A stretch of 64,000 nucleotides of DNA from Salipaludibacillus agaradhaerens (lineage in GTDB: Bacteria; Bacillota; Bacilli; Bacillales; Salisediminibacteriaceae), in NCBI RefSeq assembly GCF_002019735.1, contig NZ_KV917378.1:3932869-3996868 (forward strand). The letters run 5' to 3'. The notes beneath the pieces were generated by a model. It saw only the letters and a list, made by a program, of their open reading frames with translations, was not told where the DNA came from and did no database searches. The first letter of the stretch is position 1. Each line of letters starts with the position of its first letter. This document shows positions 36,100 to 44,776 of the stretch, piece after piece. Position numbers and translations under genes: made by a program.

Positions 36100-36741
36100 T
36101 TACAACATATATTTGTGTTTAAAGCGAACTCGGTTAAACTCATGAACCGCGTCGGGAGTGACACGTTTACCAATGCGAGCCATTAAACAGTTTGCTGGGT
36201 GGGAGCAAATTTCTGGATCATCAGTGGCATACCATTCTAAGCCCCCGGTCTTCATGACTTTTTCCATAACATCACGGTATTCCCAAATAGATAATCCTGT
36301 ACCTCTTAAATCCCAATGCCAGTAGTATTCAGTGGTGATAATAATATAGTCTTCCATCGCTTCATCCATCATCGCTACTTTTAAAAGGTGTTTCGCAATT
36401 TGATGACCACGGTAATCGCTGGACACCTCAATTGCACCTAATTCTAATAAATTATCTAGCTCAATTTCTGACCATCTCTCTAATGGATCTGGATATAAGA
36501 AAATAGCATAGCCGATAATTAAATGGCCATCCCTTGCTACGATAATTCGGCTTTCATCCAAATCAGCTACTTTTAAAAGCGCTTTCTTTTGTTGGTCAGA
36601 TGGACGAAATGCTGTCAGTTTTGAATCTAATTCACATTCTTCAAGGGTATGTTTTGGAATAGGGCCTTCGATGATGAATTGATGATTGTCTTTTGATTTG
36701 AGTCGAAGTGACTTACAGGTTTTTCGGTGCTTCACAAGCAT
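36100..36741 (-). CDS. acuA: Protein acetyltransferase AcuA (GNAT)
   Basis: A 213-residue GNAT enzyme that, in B. subtilis, acetylates and switches off acetyl-CoA synthetase. Conserved stretches include LTAFRPSDQQ, YLYPDPLERWSE-like YPDPLERWSEIELDN, GAIEVSSDYRGHQIAKHLL (acetyl-CoA loop) and HPANCLMARIGKRV. The ATG at 36741 is very close to AAGGTGGG, so the GTG two codons later is a possible alternative. First gene of acuABC. The usual divergent partner acsA is not next to it; a penicillin-binding protein gene is. Confidence 0.93.
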   Translation of the reverse strand: MLVKHRKTCKSLRLKSKDNHQFIIEGPIPKHTLEECELDSKLTAFRPSDQQKKALLKVADLDESRIIVARDGHLIIGYAIFLYPDPLERWSEIELDNLLELGAIEVSSDYRGHQIAKHLLKVAMMDEAMEDYIIITTEYYWHWDLRGTGLSIWEYRDVMEKVMKTGGLEWYATDDPEICSHPANCLMARIGKRVTPDAVHEFNRVRFKHKYML

Positions 36742-36979
36742 CCCACCTTGAGAAGTATTGAATCACAAAAGTCTGTTACCCCTACTATAACATATTCTTT
36801 TAACAGGAGAGTGAGGGAAATTTGGCGAACTAGCCGTCCACATTTAAATATTTAGGACGTACGAAAAATGTCAGCCTACGCAATGCAGCTGTTTCACATG
36901 TTGTTCTCGTGCTATCCAATAAAGGCGAGGCTTTTGGAATATGCCTATAACGCATCAGTAGAAAATGGCGGGCTAGAGA

Positions 36980-37007
36980 AAAAGCTAGGAGAAAGTTTCT
37001 CCTAGCT
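36980..37007 (-). terminator. Terminator of the class A PBP gene
   Basis: AGCTAGGAGAAA and its complement (36983-37007) with a one-base centre; on the minus strand it runs into TTTTTCTC. Confidence 0.8.
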
Positions 37008-37010
37008 GTA

Positions 37011-39986
37011 TTAATTAGACGTATTCGTGTTGTTTGATTCATTATTATCTGTTTCGTTATCATTCTCATTATTATTCGAATCATCTGTGTTGTTATTGTC
37101 ATTTGATTCGTTCTCGTTATCATCCTCGTCTTCACGAGTAGCGTTGTTATTGTTATTAGAGTTGTTGTTTTCATTATTATCATTGTTTGAGTTGTCGTCA
37201 TTCTCATTTTCATCTGAGTTAGATTCATCGTCATTTCCGTCATCATTTGATGAGTCATCATCGTCATCATCAGGATTGCCGATAGATACATCATCACCAG
37301 CTGATGATTCTCTTCCAGCTACATCTACAGCTGTGACGTAATAGTAGCCTGAGCTCCCTGAATAACTATAGCTCTCATCCCAACGAACACTATCAACTTT
37401 ACTAAAGTTGGAACCATCTGAAGAGTAGTAGACGCGATAGCCGATCACATCTCCTTCATGATGTGTGCTCCAAGAGATACTATTTCCTGATGTGGAGACT
37501 GATCGTAAAGAATCGGGTGTTTTCCCATTATCAGGTGCCTCTTTATCGGGAACAAGGTTATCCCATCCATCTGGAATGTATTCGGATATATCCCCATCTG
37601 CAAAGTCAAAGTATTCTTCTTTAATGGCTACCCCTGCTTTCGTAAATTCAGTCGGTGTTGATTCAAGGGCTTTGTACATGTCATCATTGACACGCACATA
37701 TTGTACACGGGATAAACTGTCATCTTCTTCTGTTGGGACATATTTTACATTAAATAAGTCGGTTGTGACAAAACCAGCTTCCCGACATAAATCAGATGGG
37801 AGTTTACCGGAAATGCCACAAATGGATTGACTGACGATCCCATCAGGTTGCTCAAACCGCTCTGAAGGCGCTATTAAGTCAGGTTCTACCTCATAAGCTG
37901 CATTTGCCAAAGCGGCCCATAACATTTGGGTGCGCTGGTTATACCGCATGCCATGTGATTCCTGCGGTATTGGCTCATTGTCACCAAAACCGAGCCAAAT
38001 ACTTTGAGTAATATTTGGATTTCCACCAACGAACCAAGAATCTCTAATTTCTTGACTCGTCCCTGTTTTTCCGTACAGGTCTGAATTAAAGTTAAGGTAG
38101 CTCGGCAATTGTGAAGCTGTCCCACCGCTTGACACCACATCACGCATCATATCAATCATCAAATAGTTCGTCTGAGGAGAAAGGATATCGATTTCTTCAG
38201 ACTCATGTTCAAACACTACCTCGCCATCAGATGTTTCGATGCGTTCAATCATATAAGATTCTTGTCGAACGCCATTGTTACCGAAAGTAGAATAGGCACT
38301 CGTATTTGCTTCAATGGTCATGCCGATCGTTCCAAGAGCAGTAGATTCATAAGGCTCATCTTCCTGCATAAAGCGCTCAAATCCATAGTTAATAAGGGCT
38401 TCACGCGCGATACTATGATCTACTTTCGCAAACTCCCTAACAGCAGGGACGTTACGTGATAAAGCGAGTGCCTCACGTGCTGTCATTAAGCCTCTATGGG
38501 AATTATCAAAGTTAGTGACGTTGTCATTATTTGCCCTATAAGTATATGGCGTATCAGGGGTAATAAAGCCTGGCTGTAAGACACCTGTTTCAAAGCCGAC
38601 AGCATACGTTAGTAATGGTTTCATCGTGGAACCTGTATGGCGTATTGCTTGTGTCGCATGATTATAATTTTGCGTTTCATAATCACGGCCGCCAACAAAG
38701 CTAATAATAGCACCGGTAGAATTATCAATTAAAACAGACCCAGGCTCTTCCGGCCGTGTAATTTCAACTTCTTCACCATCTTCGTCAGTGACGATTTCTG
38801 TTCTACTTGGAGCGAAGTAGCTAAAGTTTTCAATAACCTCTTGTTGTGCGTCATAAATATCTTTGTTGATCGTCGTGTGAATTTTATAGCCTTCTCGTTG
38901 AAGGGCTCGCTCGGCTTCTTCAGTATATCGACTTATCATGAGCTCTCGTTGAGCCTCATCATCAATTTCATCGAGGTCAACACCATCTTGTTCCATTAAC
39001 ACTTCAGCTAAAATTGGTCTTGCTCGTCTTTGGACTTCATCGGTTACAAACGGATATGCCTCAAGACTACTAGCACGAGCTTCTGTCAAATTTTCTCGAA
39101 TATCATAAGCAAGCGCTTCTTCAAGTTCTTCATCGGTAATATAACCACGGCTGTGCATACGGTTTAACACAGTAGTCATTCGATTTAGCCCCGCTTCAAA
39201 GTCCTCTTTCACCACTCCTTGAGAAGTAAAAGGTGTATAGGCAAATGGACTCTGTGGCAATCCGGCAATAAAGGCCGATTGCGCAATATTTAATTCAGAG
39301 GCATCAACACCGAAAATACCTTGAGCTGCTGATTGCGCGCCAGCTACTTGCCTTCCATTGGCATTCCTACCGAAAGGGACGACATTTAAATAAGCTTCCA
39401 GAATCTCGTCTTTTTCAAAGAAATTTTCTGTTCTAATCGCTAAGAGTATTTCAAGAGCTTTCCGATCGTGTGTCACGTCGCTTGTTAAAACTTGATTTTT
39501 GATTAATTGCTGCGTTAAAGTACTCCCACCAGTTTGAGTATCAGCATTAGAGAAGTCTTGATAAACGGCTCTAAATAATGCTTTAGGTACAATGCCTTCG
39601 TGTTCATAGAAGTATTCATCCTCAGTGGCAATCACCGCATCAATTAAATGTTGAGAAATATCCTCTAAATTTACTTCTCTTCGTTCTAAAGGACTTGGTA
39701 AATCCCCTAAATATACGTCGTTTGCAAAATATATTTCGGTTGCTTCCTCATAGTCATAAATATCATTTTGAATGTCTTCAAAACTGCGAATCGGTTCATC
39801 TTGTACAAGTGATGCAAAATAACCGGCTGCAGCCCCTCCAATAAAGAAAAGAGAGATAAGGGCAAGTGTGGAAAAAATCAAAAATAAATTCCAAAAAACC
39901 TTCGAGGTAACACGGACCCCTTTTATGACAGATTGAGGTTCTTTCCGTTTTAAAAACGCTTTAACAGAAAACCTTTGATCACTCAT
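37011..39986 (-). CDS. Class A penicillin-binding protein with FN3 domain and acidic Asn-rich tail
   Basis: A 991-residue bifunctional peptidoglycan synthase. A cytoplasmic stretch and one membrane helix (31-60) are followed by a GT51 glycosyltransferase (TEDEYFYEHEG 121-131, TGGSTLTQQLIKN 152-164). The transpeptidase has SxxK at Ser453 (STMK), SRN at 510-512 and KTGTS at 640-644. A fibronectin-III-like domain covers about 822-900 (PDSLRSVSTSGNSISW; YYYVTAVDVAGRES). The last 87 residues (905-991) are almost only Asp, Asn, Glu and Ser. AGGGGG precedes the ATG. The neighbour position between acuA and tyrS is shared with PBP genes in other Bacilli. The tail lies outside the cell and gives strong negative charge. 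Confidence 0.94.
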   Translation of the reverse strand: MSDQRFSVKAFLKRKEPQSVIKGVRVTSKVFWNLFLIFSTLALISLFFIGGAAAGYFASLVQDEPIRSFEDIQNDIYDYEEATEIYFANDVYLGDLPSPLERREVNLEDISQHLIDAVIATEDEYFYEHEGIVPKALFRAVYQDFSNADTQTGGSTLTQQLIKNQVLTSDVTHDRKALEILLAIRTENFFEKDEILEAYLNVVPFGRNANGRQVAGAQSAAQGIFGVDASELNIAQSAFIAGLPQSPFAYTPFTSQGVVKEDFEAGLNRMTTVLNRMHSRGYITDEELEEALAYDIRENLTEARASSLEAYPFVTDEVQRRARPILAEVLMEQDGVDLDEIDDEAQRELMISRYTEEAERALQREGYKIHTTINKDIYDAQQEVIENFSYFAPSRTEIVTDEDGEEVEITRPEEPGSVLIDNSTGAIISFVGGRDYETQNYNHATQAIRHTGSTMKPLLTYAVGFETGVLQPGFITPDTPYTYRANNDNVTNFDNSHRGLMTAREALALSRNVPAVREFAKVDHSIAREALINYGFERFMQEDEPYESTALGTIGMTIEANTSAYSTFGNNGVRQESYMIERIETSDGEVVFEHESEEIDILSPQTNYLMIDMMRDVVSSGGTASQLPSYLNFNSDLYGKTGTSQEIRDSWFVGGNPNITQSIWLGFGDNEPIPQESHGMRYNQRTQMLWAALANAAYEVEPDLIAPSERFEQPDGIVSQSICGISGKLPSDLCREAGFVTTDLFNVKYVPTEEDDSLSRVQYVRVNDDMYKALESTPTEFTKAGVAIKEEYFDFADGDISEYIPDGWDNLVPDKEAPDNGKTPDSLRSVSTSGNSISWSTHHEGDVIGYRVYYSSDGSNFSKVDSVRWDESYSYSGSSGYYYVTAVDVAGRESSAGDDVSIGNPDDDDDDSSNDDGNDDESNSDENENDDNSNNDNNENNNSNNNNNATREDEDDNENESNDNNNTDDSNNNENDNETDNNESNNTNTSN

Positions 39987-40391
39987 TTTTCAAAACCCCC
40001 TAAAAAGTCAACAACATTATAGCACAACCTTCAAAAGCTGCATAACCAGAAAAATAACAAATTTTGTACATGTCAGTTAGAATAAGTCCATTGTTGTGAT
40101 GGCATATTTTATGCCTGTTGTTTTATGATATTTTTTTTAAAACATTAAACTTAAGAAAGAGCATGATAAATAAGGGAGAACAGGCACTTTTCTTTGATGA
40201 GTGAGCTAGAAAAATTCATTTAAATATATGCGGATGGTCACTTAATATGAGATATGGTAAAAAAGAATCATTTTCTATTTTGCAAACTCAGTCCCCTTTC
40301 ATTAACTAAATCAATGGCTTGTTCTTCTTTAATATTGTGTGGATAGCAGATATCTTTTTTGTAGTTAAAAGGTTGATGATAGCAAATAGAA
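39987..40391. other. Intergenic stretch upstream of the PBP and tyrS
   Basis: About 400 bp, AT-rich, between divergent genes. A small palindrome GGCATATTTTATGCC (about 40099-40113) is the only clear structure. No gene seen. Confidence 0.4.
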
Positions 40392-40421
40392 TTGACAATA
40401 AACATGGACGTATGCTATTAA
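40392..40421 (+). promoter_or_regulatory. Probable promoter of tyrS
   Basis: TTGACA (40392-40397), 18 bp, TATTAA (40416-40421). It lies just before the T-box leader. Confidence 0.55.
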
Positions 40422-40444
40422 TATAGAACAGAATGAGTTCATTT

Positions 40445-40680
40445 ATATATGGTAACTGTGAAAAGGATGAAGTAGTTTATGCCTCCCTGCCCCAGAGAAC
40501 CGGTGGTGCTGTGAACCGGTGTATAGGCAATAAACGAATTACCTCCTTGGAGTTTATTTATGGAAACATAAATCGTCGGTGAGGCGTTAACTCACAATTC
40601 GAGGTGGGAAAGCACTATTTTCCAATCAGGGTGGTACCGCGATTAATCATCGTCCCTTAATGTTATTAAGGGGCTTTTTT
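40445..40680 (+). promoter_or_regulatory. T-box riboswitch of tyrS
   Basis: The T-box sequence AGGGTGGTACCGCG is at 40628-40641. Upstream, Stem I is recognisable with AGAGAACCGGTGG (about 40494-40506) and TGAACCGGT (40512-40520). The loop AATTACC near 40537-40543 offers the specifier codon TAC, for tyrosine. The terminator CCCTTAAT/ATTAAGGG (40654-40672) plus a T run ends it. Uncharged tRNA-Tyr should favour the antiterminator and so switch on tyrS. Confidence 0.95.
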
Positions 40681-40772
40681 ATATGTTATAGAAACGAAAG
40701 CACCTTGATAACTTTCTTATAAAAGGTACAAATAACTGTGGAATTATTAAATTAAAGTTAGGGTGGAAAAAA

Positions 40773-42044
40773 ATGACAACATTACTTGAAGATTTAACGT
40801 TTCGTGGGCTTGTTAACCAAATGACAGATGAAGAAGGCTTGAAAGAACTGATAGACAAAGAATCAGTTAAGTTGTACTGTGGTTTTGACCCCACTGGTGA
40901 CAGCCTTCATATCGGTCACCTATTAACGATTTTGACATTGAGACGTTTTCAGTTGGCAGGGCATAAACCGTATCCGTTAGTAGGTGGCGCCACTGGTTTA
41001 ATCGGTGATCCTAGCGGAAAAAAAGCAGAACGGACATTAAATGAACAAGCAGTTGTGGAAGGCTATAGCGACAAAATAAAAACGCAGCTTCAACGTTTCC
41101 TTGACTTCGATGGCACGAACGCTGCGACACTTGTTAATAACTACGACTGGATTGGTTCCATGACAGTTATTGATTTCCTGAGAGATGTGGGTAAATATTT
41201 TGGACTAAATTATATGCTTGCTAAAGAATCTGTAGAGACACGAATCGAAACGGGTATATCTTTTACAGAATTCAGTTACCAGATATTACAATCTTATGAT
41301 TTCTACCGTCTTAACAAAGAAGAAGGTGTGAAGTTACAAATTGGTGGTAGTGATCAGTGGGGGAATATTACCGCAGGACTTGAATTAATCCGCCGTATGT
41401 CAGGTGAGGAAGAAGGGGAACGACCAAAAGCATTTGGTTTTACGATTCCACTTGTAACAAAGGCAGATGGTACGAAGTTTGGTAAAACTGAAGGAGGAGC
41501 GATTTGGCTCGATCCAGAGAAAACGTCCCCGTACGAATTTTATCAATTTTTGTTAAATACAGATGATCAAGACGTTATTAAATTCCTGAAGTATTTTACA
41601 TTTCTAACGCGTGAAGAAATTGAGGCATTGGAGATCGAATTAAAAGAGCGTCCGCATGAGCGACTTCCACACCGTCGTTTAGCTGAAGAATTAACAGCTT
41701 TTGTGCATAGTGAAGCAGCTGTTAAACAGGCAAAGCGGATTAGTGAGGCATTATTTGGCGGCGGTGATTTAAAAGAGTTAACGGGTGAAGAAGTGCTGCA
41801 AGGTTTTAAGGATGTACCATCTTATGACATGCCAGAACCTGAAAAAAGTCTGGTTGATTTGCTAGTGGATGCAGGGATTTCACCATCTAAACGTCAAGCA
41901 CGTGAAGATATTAAGAATGGTGCCGTTTATATTAATGGTGATCGTTGCCAAGATATAGATAAGCAGATGGGGATGGATGATAAAATCGATGGTCAATTTA
42001 CGATCATTCGTCGCGGAAAGAAAAAGTTTTATCTTATAAAATAA
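40773..42044 (+). CDS. tyrS: Tyrosyl-tRNA synthetase
   Basis: A 423-residue class I synthetase that charges tRNA-Tyr. The HIGH motif is in DSLHIGHLL (residues 46-49) and the KMSKS-equivalent loop is KFGKTEGGAIW near 232. The tyrosine pocket GGSDQWGNITAG and a C-terminal S4-type RNA-binding domain (AGISPSKRQAREDIKNGAVYI) are complete. The ribosome site is AGGGTGG. Expression is controlled by the T-box leader upstream. Confidence 0.97.
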   Translation: MTTLLEDLTFRGLVNQMTDEEGLKELIDKESVKLYCGFDPTGDSLHIGHLLTILTLRRFQLAGHKPYPLVGGATGLIGDPSGKKAERTLNEQAVVEGYSDKIKTQLQRFLDFDGTNAATLVNNYDWIGSMTVIDFLRDVGKYFGLNYMLAKESVETRIETGISFTEFSYQILQSYDFYRLNKEEGVKLQIGGSDQWGNITAGLELIRRMSGEEEGERPKAFGFTIPLVTKADGTKFGKTEGGAIWLDPEKTSPYEFYQFLLNTDDQDVIKFLKYFTFLTREEIEALEIELKERPHERLPHRRLAEELTAFVHSEAAVKQAKRISEALFGGGDLKELTGEEVLQGFKDVPSYDMPEPEKSLVDLLVDAGISPSKRQAREDIKNGAVYINGDRCQDIDKQMGMDDKIDGQFTIIRRGKKKFYLIK

Positions 42045-42049
42045 TCGTT

Positions 42050-42078
42050 AACCAGATGTTTCGGCATCTGGTTTTTAT
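42050..42078 (+). terminator. Terminator after tyrS
   Basis: AACCAGATG (42050-42058) pairs with CATCTGGTT (42065-42073), followed by TTTATTG. Confidence 0.85.
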
Positions 42079-42170
42079 TGTTTTTAAATTTTCCACTAAC
42101 ATGTAGAAGGCATCGGTACAAACACCTACCTCGTTTGCTGTTCATATAATGTGGAGAAGGAGGTGAGCGG

Positions 42171-42821
42171 ATGAGAAATCTTTACTGGGGGGTGGACTCT
42201 GCCACAGATGTTGATCAAGCATTGTACGCGTGTGTAGTAGCTAATTTTGGCCAGCCGGATTTTTGGGGCAGATATTTGACAACTGTTCCGAACGTTAATG
42301 AAGGGCTTACACGTGAGGAAATTGCATTTTTGCAAGGTGTGGGAATTAAATTGATGCCGATTTATAATGATTTTAGCGAAGCATTAGGCTATACACAAGG
42401 CAGGGTGGCAGCAAGGAACGCGATTTTTCACGCCCAAAGACTAGGAATAACAGGAGATATTTTTATTTTTGCCAACTTGGAAAATTTCTTTAATATCGAT
42501 GCAGATTGGCTAATTGGCTGGGCGGATGCCTTTGTCGATAGCAGCTTCCGTCCGGGGTACTATAACGACCCGATCGAAGGGGATTTTAATGAAGCGTTTT
42601 GTGAGGCACAGGAACAAAGTGAAAATGTTAGGTTTCAAACAGTCTTGTGGAGTGCCGAACCTGAACCGGGCGTCACGACAAAAGCGAACACCCCTGTTTA
42701 TAACCCAGAAGCTCCTGAGTGCGGGGGGAATGTGTGGGCCTGGCAATATGGTCGGGACGCCGCAGCTTGCCCGATAGATACCGTTCTTATGGAGGAACGG
42801 TTGTTTAATAGTCTGTTTTAG
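42171..42821 (+). CDS. DUF1906 (glycoside-hydrolase-like) protein
   Basis: A 216-residue protein of the DUF1906/Rv2525c-like TIM-barrel family, which resembles GH25 lysozymes. Typical features are the start YWGVDSATDVDQALYACV, RYLTTVPN.. NEGLTREEIAFLQ and IKLMPIYNDF, and the end VWAWQYGRDAAACPID. It has no signal peptide or spore-coat tag. AAGGAGGTG precedes the ATG. Relatives in Bacilli are often annotated as hypothetical glycoside hydrolase domain proteins and some are spore-associated, but I cannot assign a substrate. Confidence 0.82.
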   Translation: MRNLYWGVDSATDVDQALYACVVANFGQPDFWGRYLTTVPNVNEGLTREEIAFLQGVGIKLMPIYNDFSEALGYTQGRVAARNAIFHAQRLGITGDIFIFANLENFFNIDADWLIGWADAFVDSSFRPGYYNDPIEGDFNEAFCEAQEQSENVRFQTVLWSAEPEPGVTTKANTPVYNPEAPECGGNVWAWQYGRDAAACPIDTVLMEERLFNSLF

Positions 42822-42851
42822 GATGCGAGTGGTCTATTCTTATATGGAGGA

Positions 42852-42893
42852 AGGGGGTGGTCCCGATAAGTGTGTACTTAGGAGACCATCCCT
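42852..42893 (+). terminator. Likely terminator after the DUF1906 gene
   Basis: AGGGGGTGGTC pairs with GACCATCCCT (42883-42892) with one G-U, followed by ATTTG. Confidence 0.6.
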
Positions 42894-42913
42894 ATTTGTC
42901 CTACCATGATTTT

Positions 42914-43005
42914 TTTATCACAGATAACCGTCCGTAAACCTTCCGTCTCAAAATAGAGAGGAGAGTGACATATTTAGACGAGAGAATACTCTGTTCGACT
43001 CACGG
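42914..43005 (+). repeat. Dispersed intergenic repeat, copy D (5' part)
   Basis: Begins TTTATCACAGATAACCGTCC and continues through GAGGAGAGTGACATATTTAG and ACGAGAGAAT. The 3' half with the CAGTGGG/CCCACTG hairpin is missing, and the end is uncertain. Confidence 0.7.
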
Positions 43006-43071
43006 GCGTAGATACAATGTTAGTGATGGCATGAGGTATGAAGGTTAGGTTTATTTTGGGGTATCAGATTA

Positions 43072-43275
43072 AGAGCCCGATCTTAGAAATAGGCGGAAAA
43101 AACTCTCTTAAATAGTCATTAGCCATGATAATAGCTTAAATAGACGGAGAGATTCCGCTAATGACCGGGAAAATCTTAGAAATGGGTCGTTTTGCTTTGC
43201 ACAACCGGAAAAATTCCTCTTATATTCCACAAAATGAGCCCTCTTCTGCATCTAATCGGAAAATATCCGCTTATT
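43072..43275. repeat. Cluster of four GGA-TCC units with 51/61/51 spacing
   Basis: Related 16-17 nt units begin at 43094, 43145, 43206 and 43257 (CGGAAAAATTCCTCTTA; CGGAGAGATTCCGCTA; CGGAAAATATCCGCTTA). The spacing repeats, so units 1-2 and 3-4 form two halves offset by 112 bp. ATCTTAGAAAT also occurs twice (about 43079 and 43173). The rest of 43006-43555 shows no gene. Confidence 0.6.
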
Positions 43276-43555
43276 TTACTTTCACTAATGAACTAAATTA
43301 TTGACAAGATTTTTTTAAGGGTAGAGAGAAGCCGGTTTATAAAAAAGGTTGAGACCTCATTTAAACCGAGTTTTTTATTAAAGGTCAAAGAATGACAAGC
43401 CACCTATTAGATTTCATTTGTCTGTTTTGTCACTAATGTTCTTTAAAGTTATGGTATGCAAAGAATAAATCCTTTAAGTCAGGTGGTATCCCGACAAAAG
43501 CTCCCTATTTTGGCTCTAAACAACCAGAATCATTAAACTGAAAATTATGACATTA

Positions 43556-43894
43556 TTATAGCCTCTCGATCACTTTAATCAAGTTAATTTTTATCCACTT
43601 ATCATTAATTTTAACCTGTTTAAGCTGTGTATCTATTTTATCAATAATCCCGATTACATCCGTATAATAGCCTTCATGCCAGTGTGTTAGTTTAACTTCT
43701 AATGTATATCTCATGGAGTCAAAGGCGATGTGGCCCATGTCCGTTAGTTCATCCTCAGTTAAATGAGGTTTAGGATCCTCGGCTTTTTCAAGATCGTACT
43801 CCCTTAAAGCTTGAATGTGTTCCGGCAACATCATTCGGCTCCCTTCCCACATTAAATTACCTCTTCGTAAAAATATGTCCTCGTGTTTTTTCAT
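43556..43894 (-). CDS. YolD-like protein
   Basis: A 112-residue protein of the YolD-like family (RGNLMWEGSRMMLPEHIQALREY, then VIGIIDKIDTQLKQVKINDKWIKI). YolD-like genes usually go with a Y-family DNA polymerase (UvrX/YqjW) and are SOS-controlled; no polymerase gene is next to it here. AGAGGTGA precedes the ATG. A LexA-type box sits 27 bp upstream of the start. Stand-alone YolD-like genes are known, with no proven function. Confidence 0.82.
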   Translation of the reverse strand: MKKHEDIFLRRGNLMWEGSRMMLPEHIQALREYDLEKAEDPKPHLTEDELTDMGHIAFDSMRYTLEVKLTHWHEGYYTDVIGIIDKIDTQLKQVKINDKWIKINLIKVIERL

Positions 43895-43920
43895 GGTGTC
43901 ACCTCTTTATAACCAAATTA

Positions 43921-43934
43921 CAAACAAACGTTCG
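43921..43934 (-). promoter_or_regulatory. LexA (SOS) box upstream of the YolD-like gene
   Basis: On the minus strand the sequence is CGAACGTTTGTTTG. It fits the Gram-positive LexA box (CGAAC-N4-GTTYG) with one weak inner position, and lies in the promoter zone of the YolD-like gene. Confidence 0.65.
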
Positions 43935-43936
43935 TA

Positions 43937-44627
43937 TTGTCAACTGGTTATTGTTACCTATATAAGAGGTGTATGAAATAGGAATTAAAAGGAAAGGCGA
44001 AAAGGCGCCTATTTTCGTAAAAAAACGAGTGATTAACAGCATATCCCGTGAAAGAATGCTAGTTTAGTGTAAGATATAAGCCACATTCTAGTTTGGGGAG
44101 CAGTAGATTACGGTGCTAAATATATAGTGGTTTAATGCTTTCTACATGTTTTTTTAGTGAATTATTATTGAGCTATGTATTCGTATTTAAAAACATGTGT
44201 CATTATTTCTTATAAAAAGTAATCACTTAAAGTAAAACAGCACTTTCGCCTAGTTTTCATGGGTTTGTCGTCCGTATAAATGGAAATGAAACTAATTTTT
44301 TCCTTTATTCAGGGTAAAATGAGAACAAAAGAATGTAGTTATTTCTTTATCTAATTTTTGATTCATTCTTGGGATAAAATAACCCATTTTTAAAATGGAG
44401 ATTTGAAGATAGTAATAGTGATTGTCCTAGAAAAAAGAAGAGCTATAGAGAAAAGACAGAAGGCAGGGGTAGTATTGAAATATTTTTCGGGAAAGGTTTA
44501 ATAGTTGAAGTGGATGCCATCATAATAGTTTGCTATTCTATGTAGGAAAATGACCATATATGGATACAGTATCATAAGTGCTATGACTTTTTACTAATAA
44601 AGAAAGACGATAGGTATATTCTTGAAA
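43937..44627. other. Intergenic stretch upstream of cel5A
   Basis: About 690 bp, AT-rich, no gene supported by a ribosome site. A GC-rich AAGGCGAAAAGGCGCC segment near 43995 and no clear cre site were noted. Confidence 0.4.
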
Positions 44628-44656
44628 TTGACTAAAAAAAAATTGTTCTATACAAT
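44628..44656 (+). promoter_or_regulatory. Probable promoter of cel5A
   Basis: TTGACT (44628-44633), 17 bp rich in A, then TACAAT (44651-44656). This leaves an untranslated leader of about 115 nt. Confidence 0.6.
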
Positions 44657-44776
44657 GAATTCCGTTACATATTTTGCAAAAAAGAGGGTGATGGTGCTAC
44701 ATATACTCCTTAAAAAGTGCAGACTAAAACGATTTCGTTGCAGTATGAAAAGTTAAACCATTACAAGGAGGAAAAT

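Noticed and set aside
36830-37297. 155-codon Met/Thr-rich minus-strand frame
   Set aside because: It is the shifted reading of the Asp/Asn-rich tail of the PBP and has no ribosome site or family.
43072-43275. Possible CRISPR array
   Set aside because: Units are only 16-17 nt, degenerate and four in number, and no cas genes are near.
44720-44750. Possible cre site in the cel5A leader (AAAACGATTTCGTTGCA)
   Set aside because: It does not align with the CcpA consensus on either strand; the half-sites are out of register.
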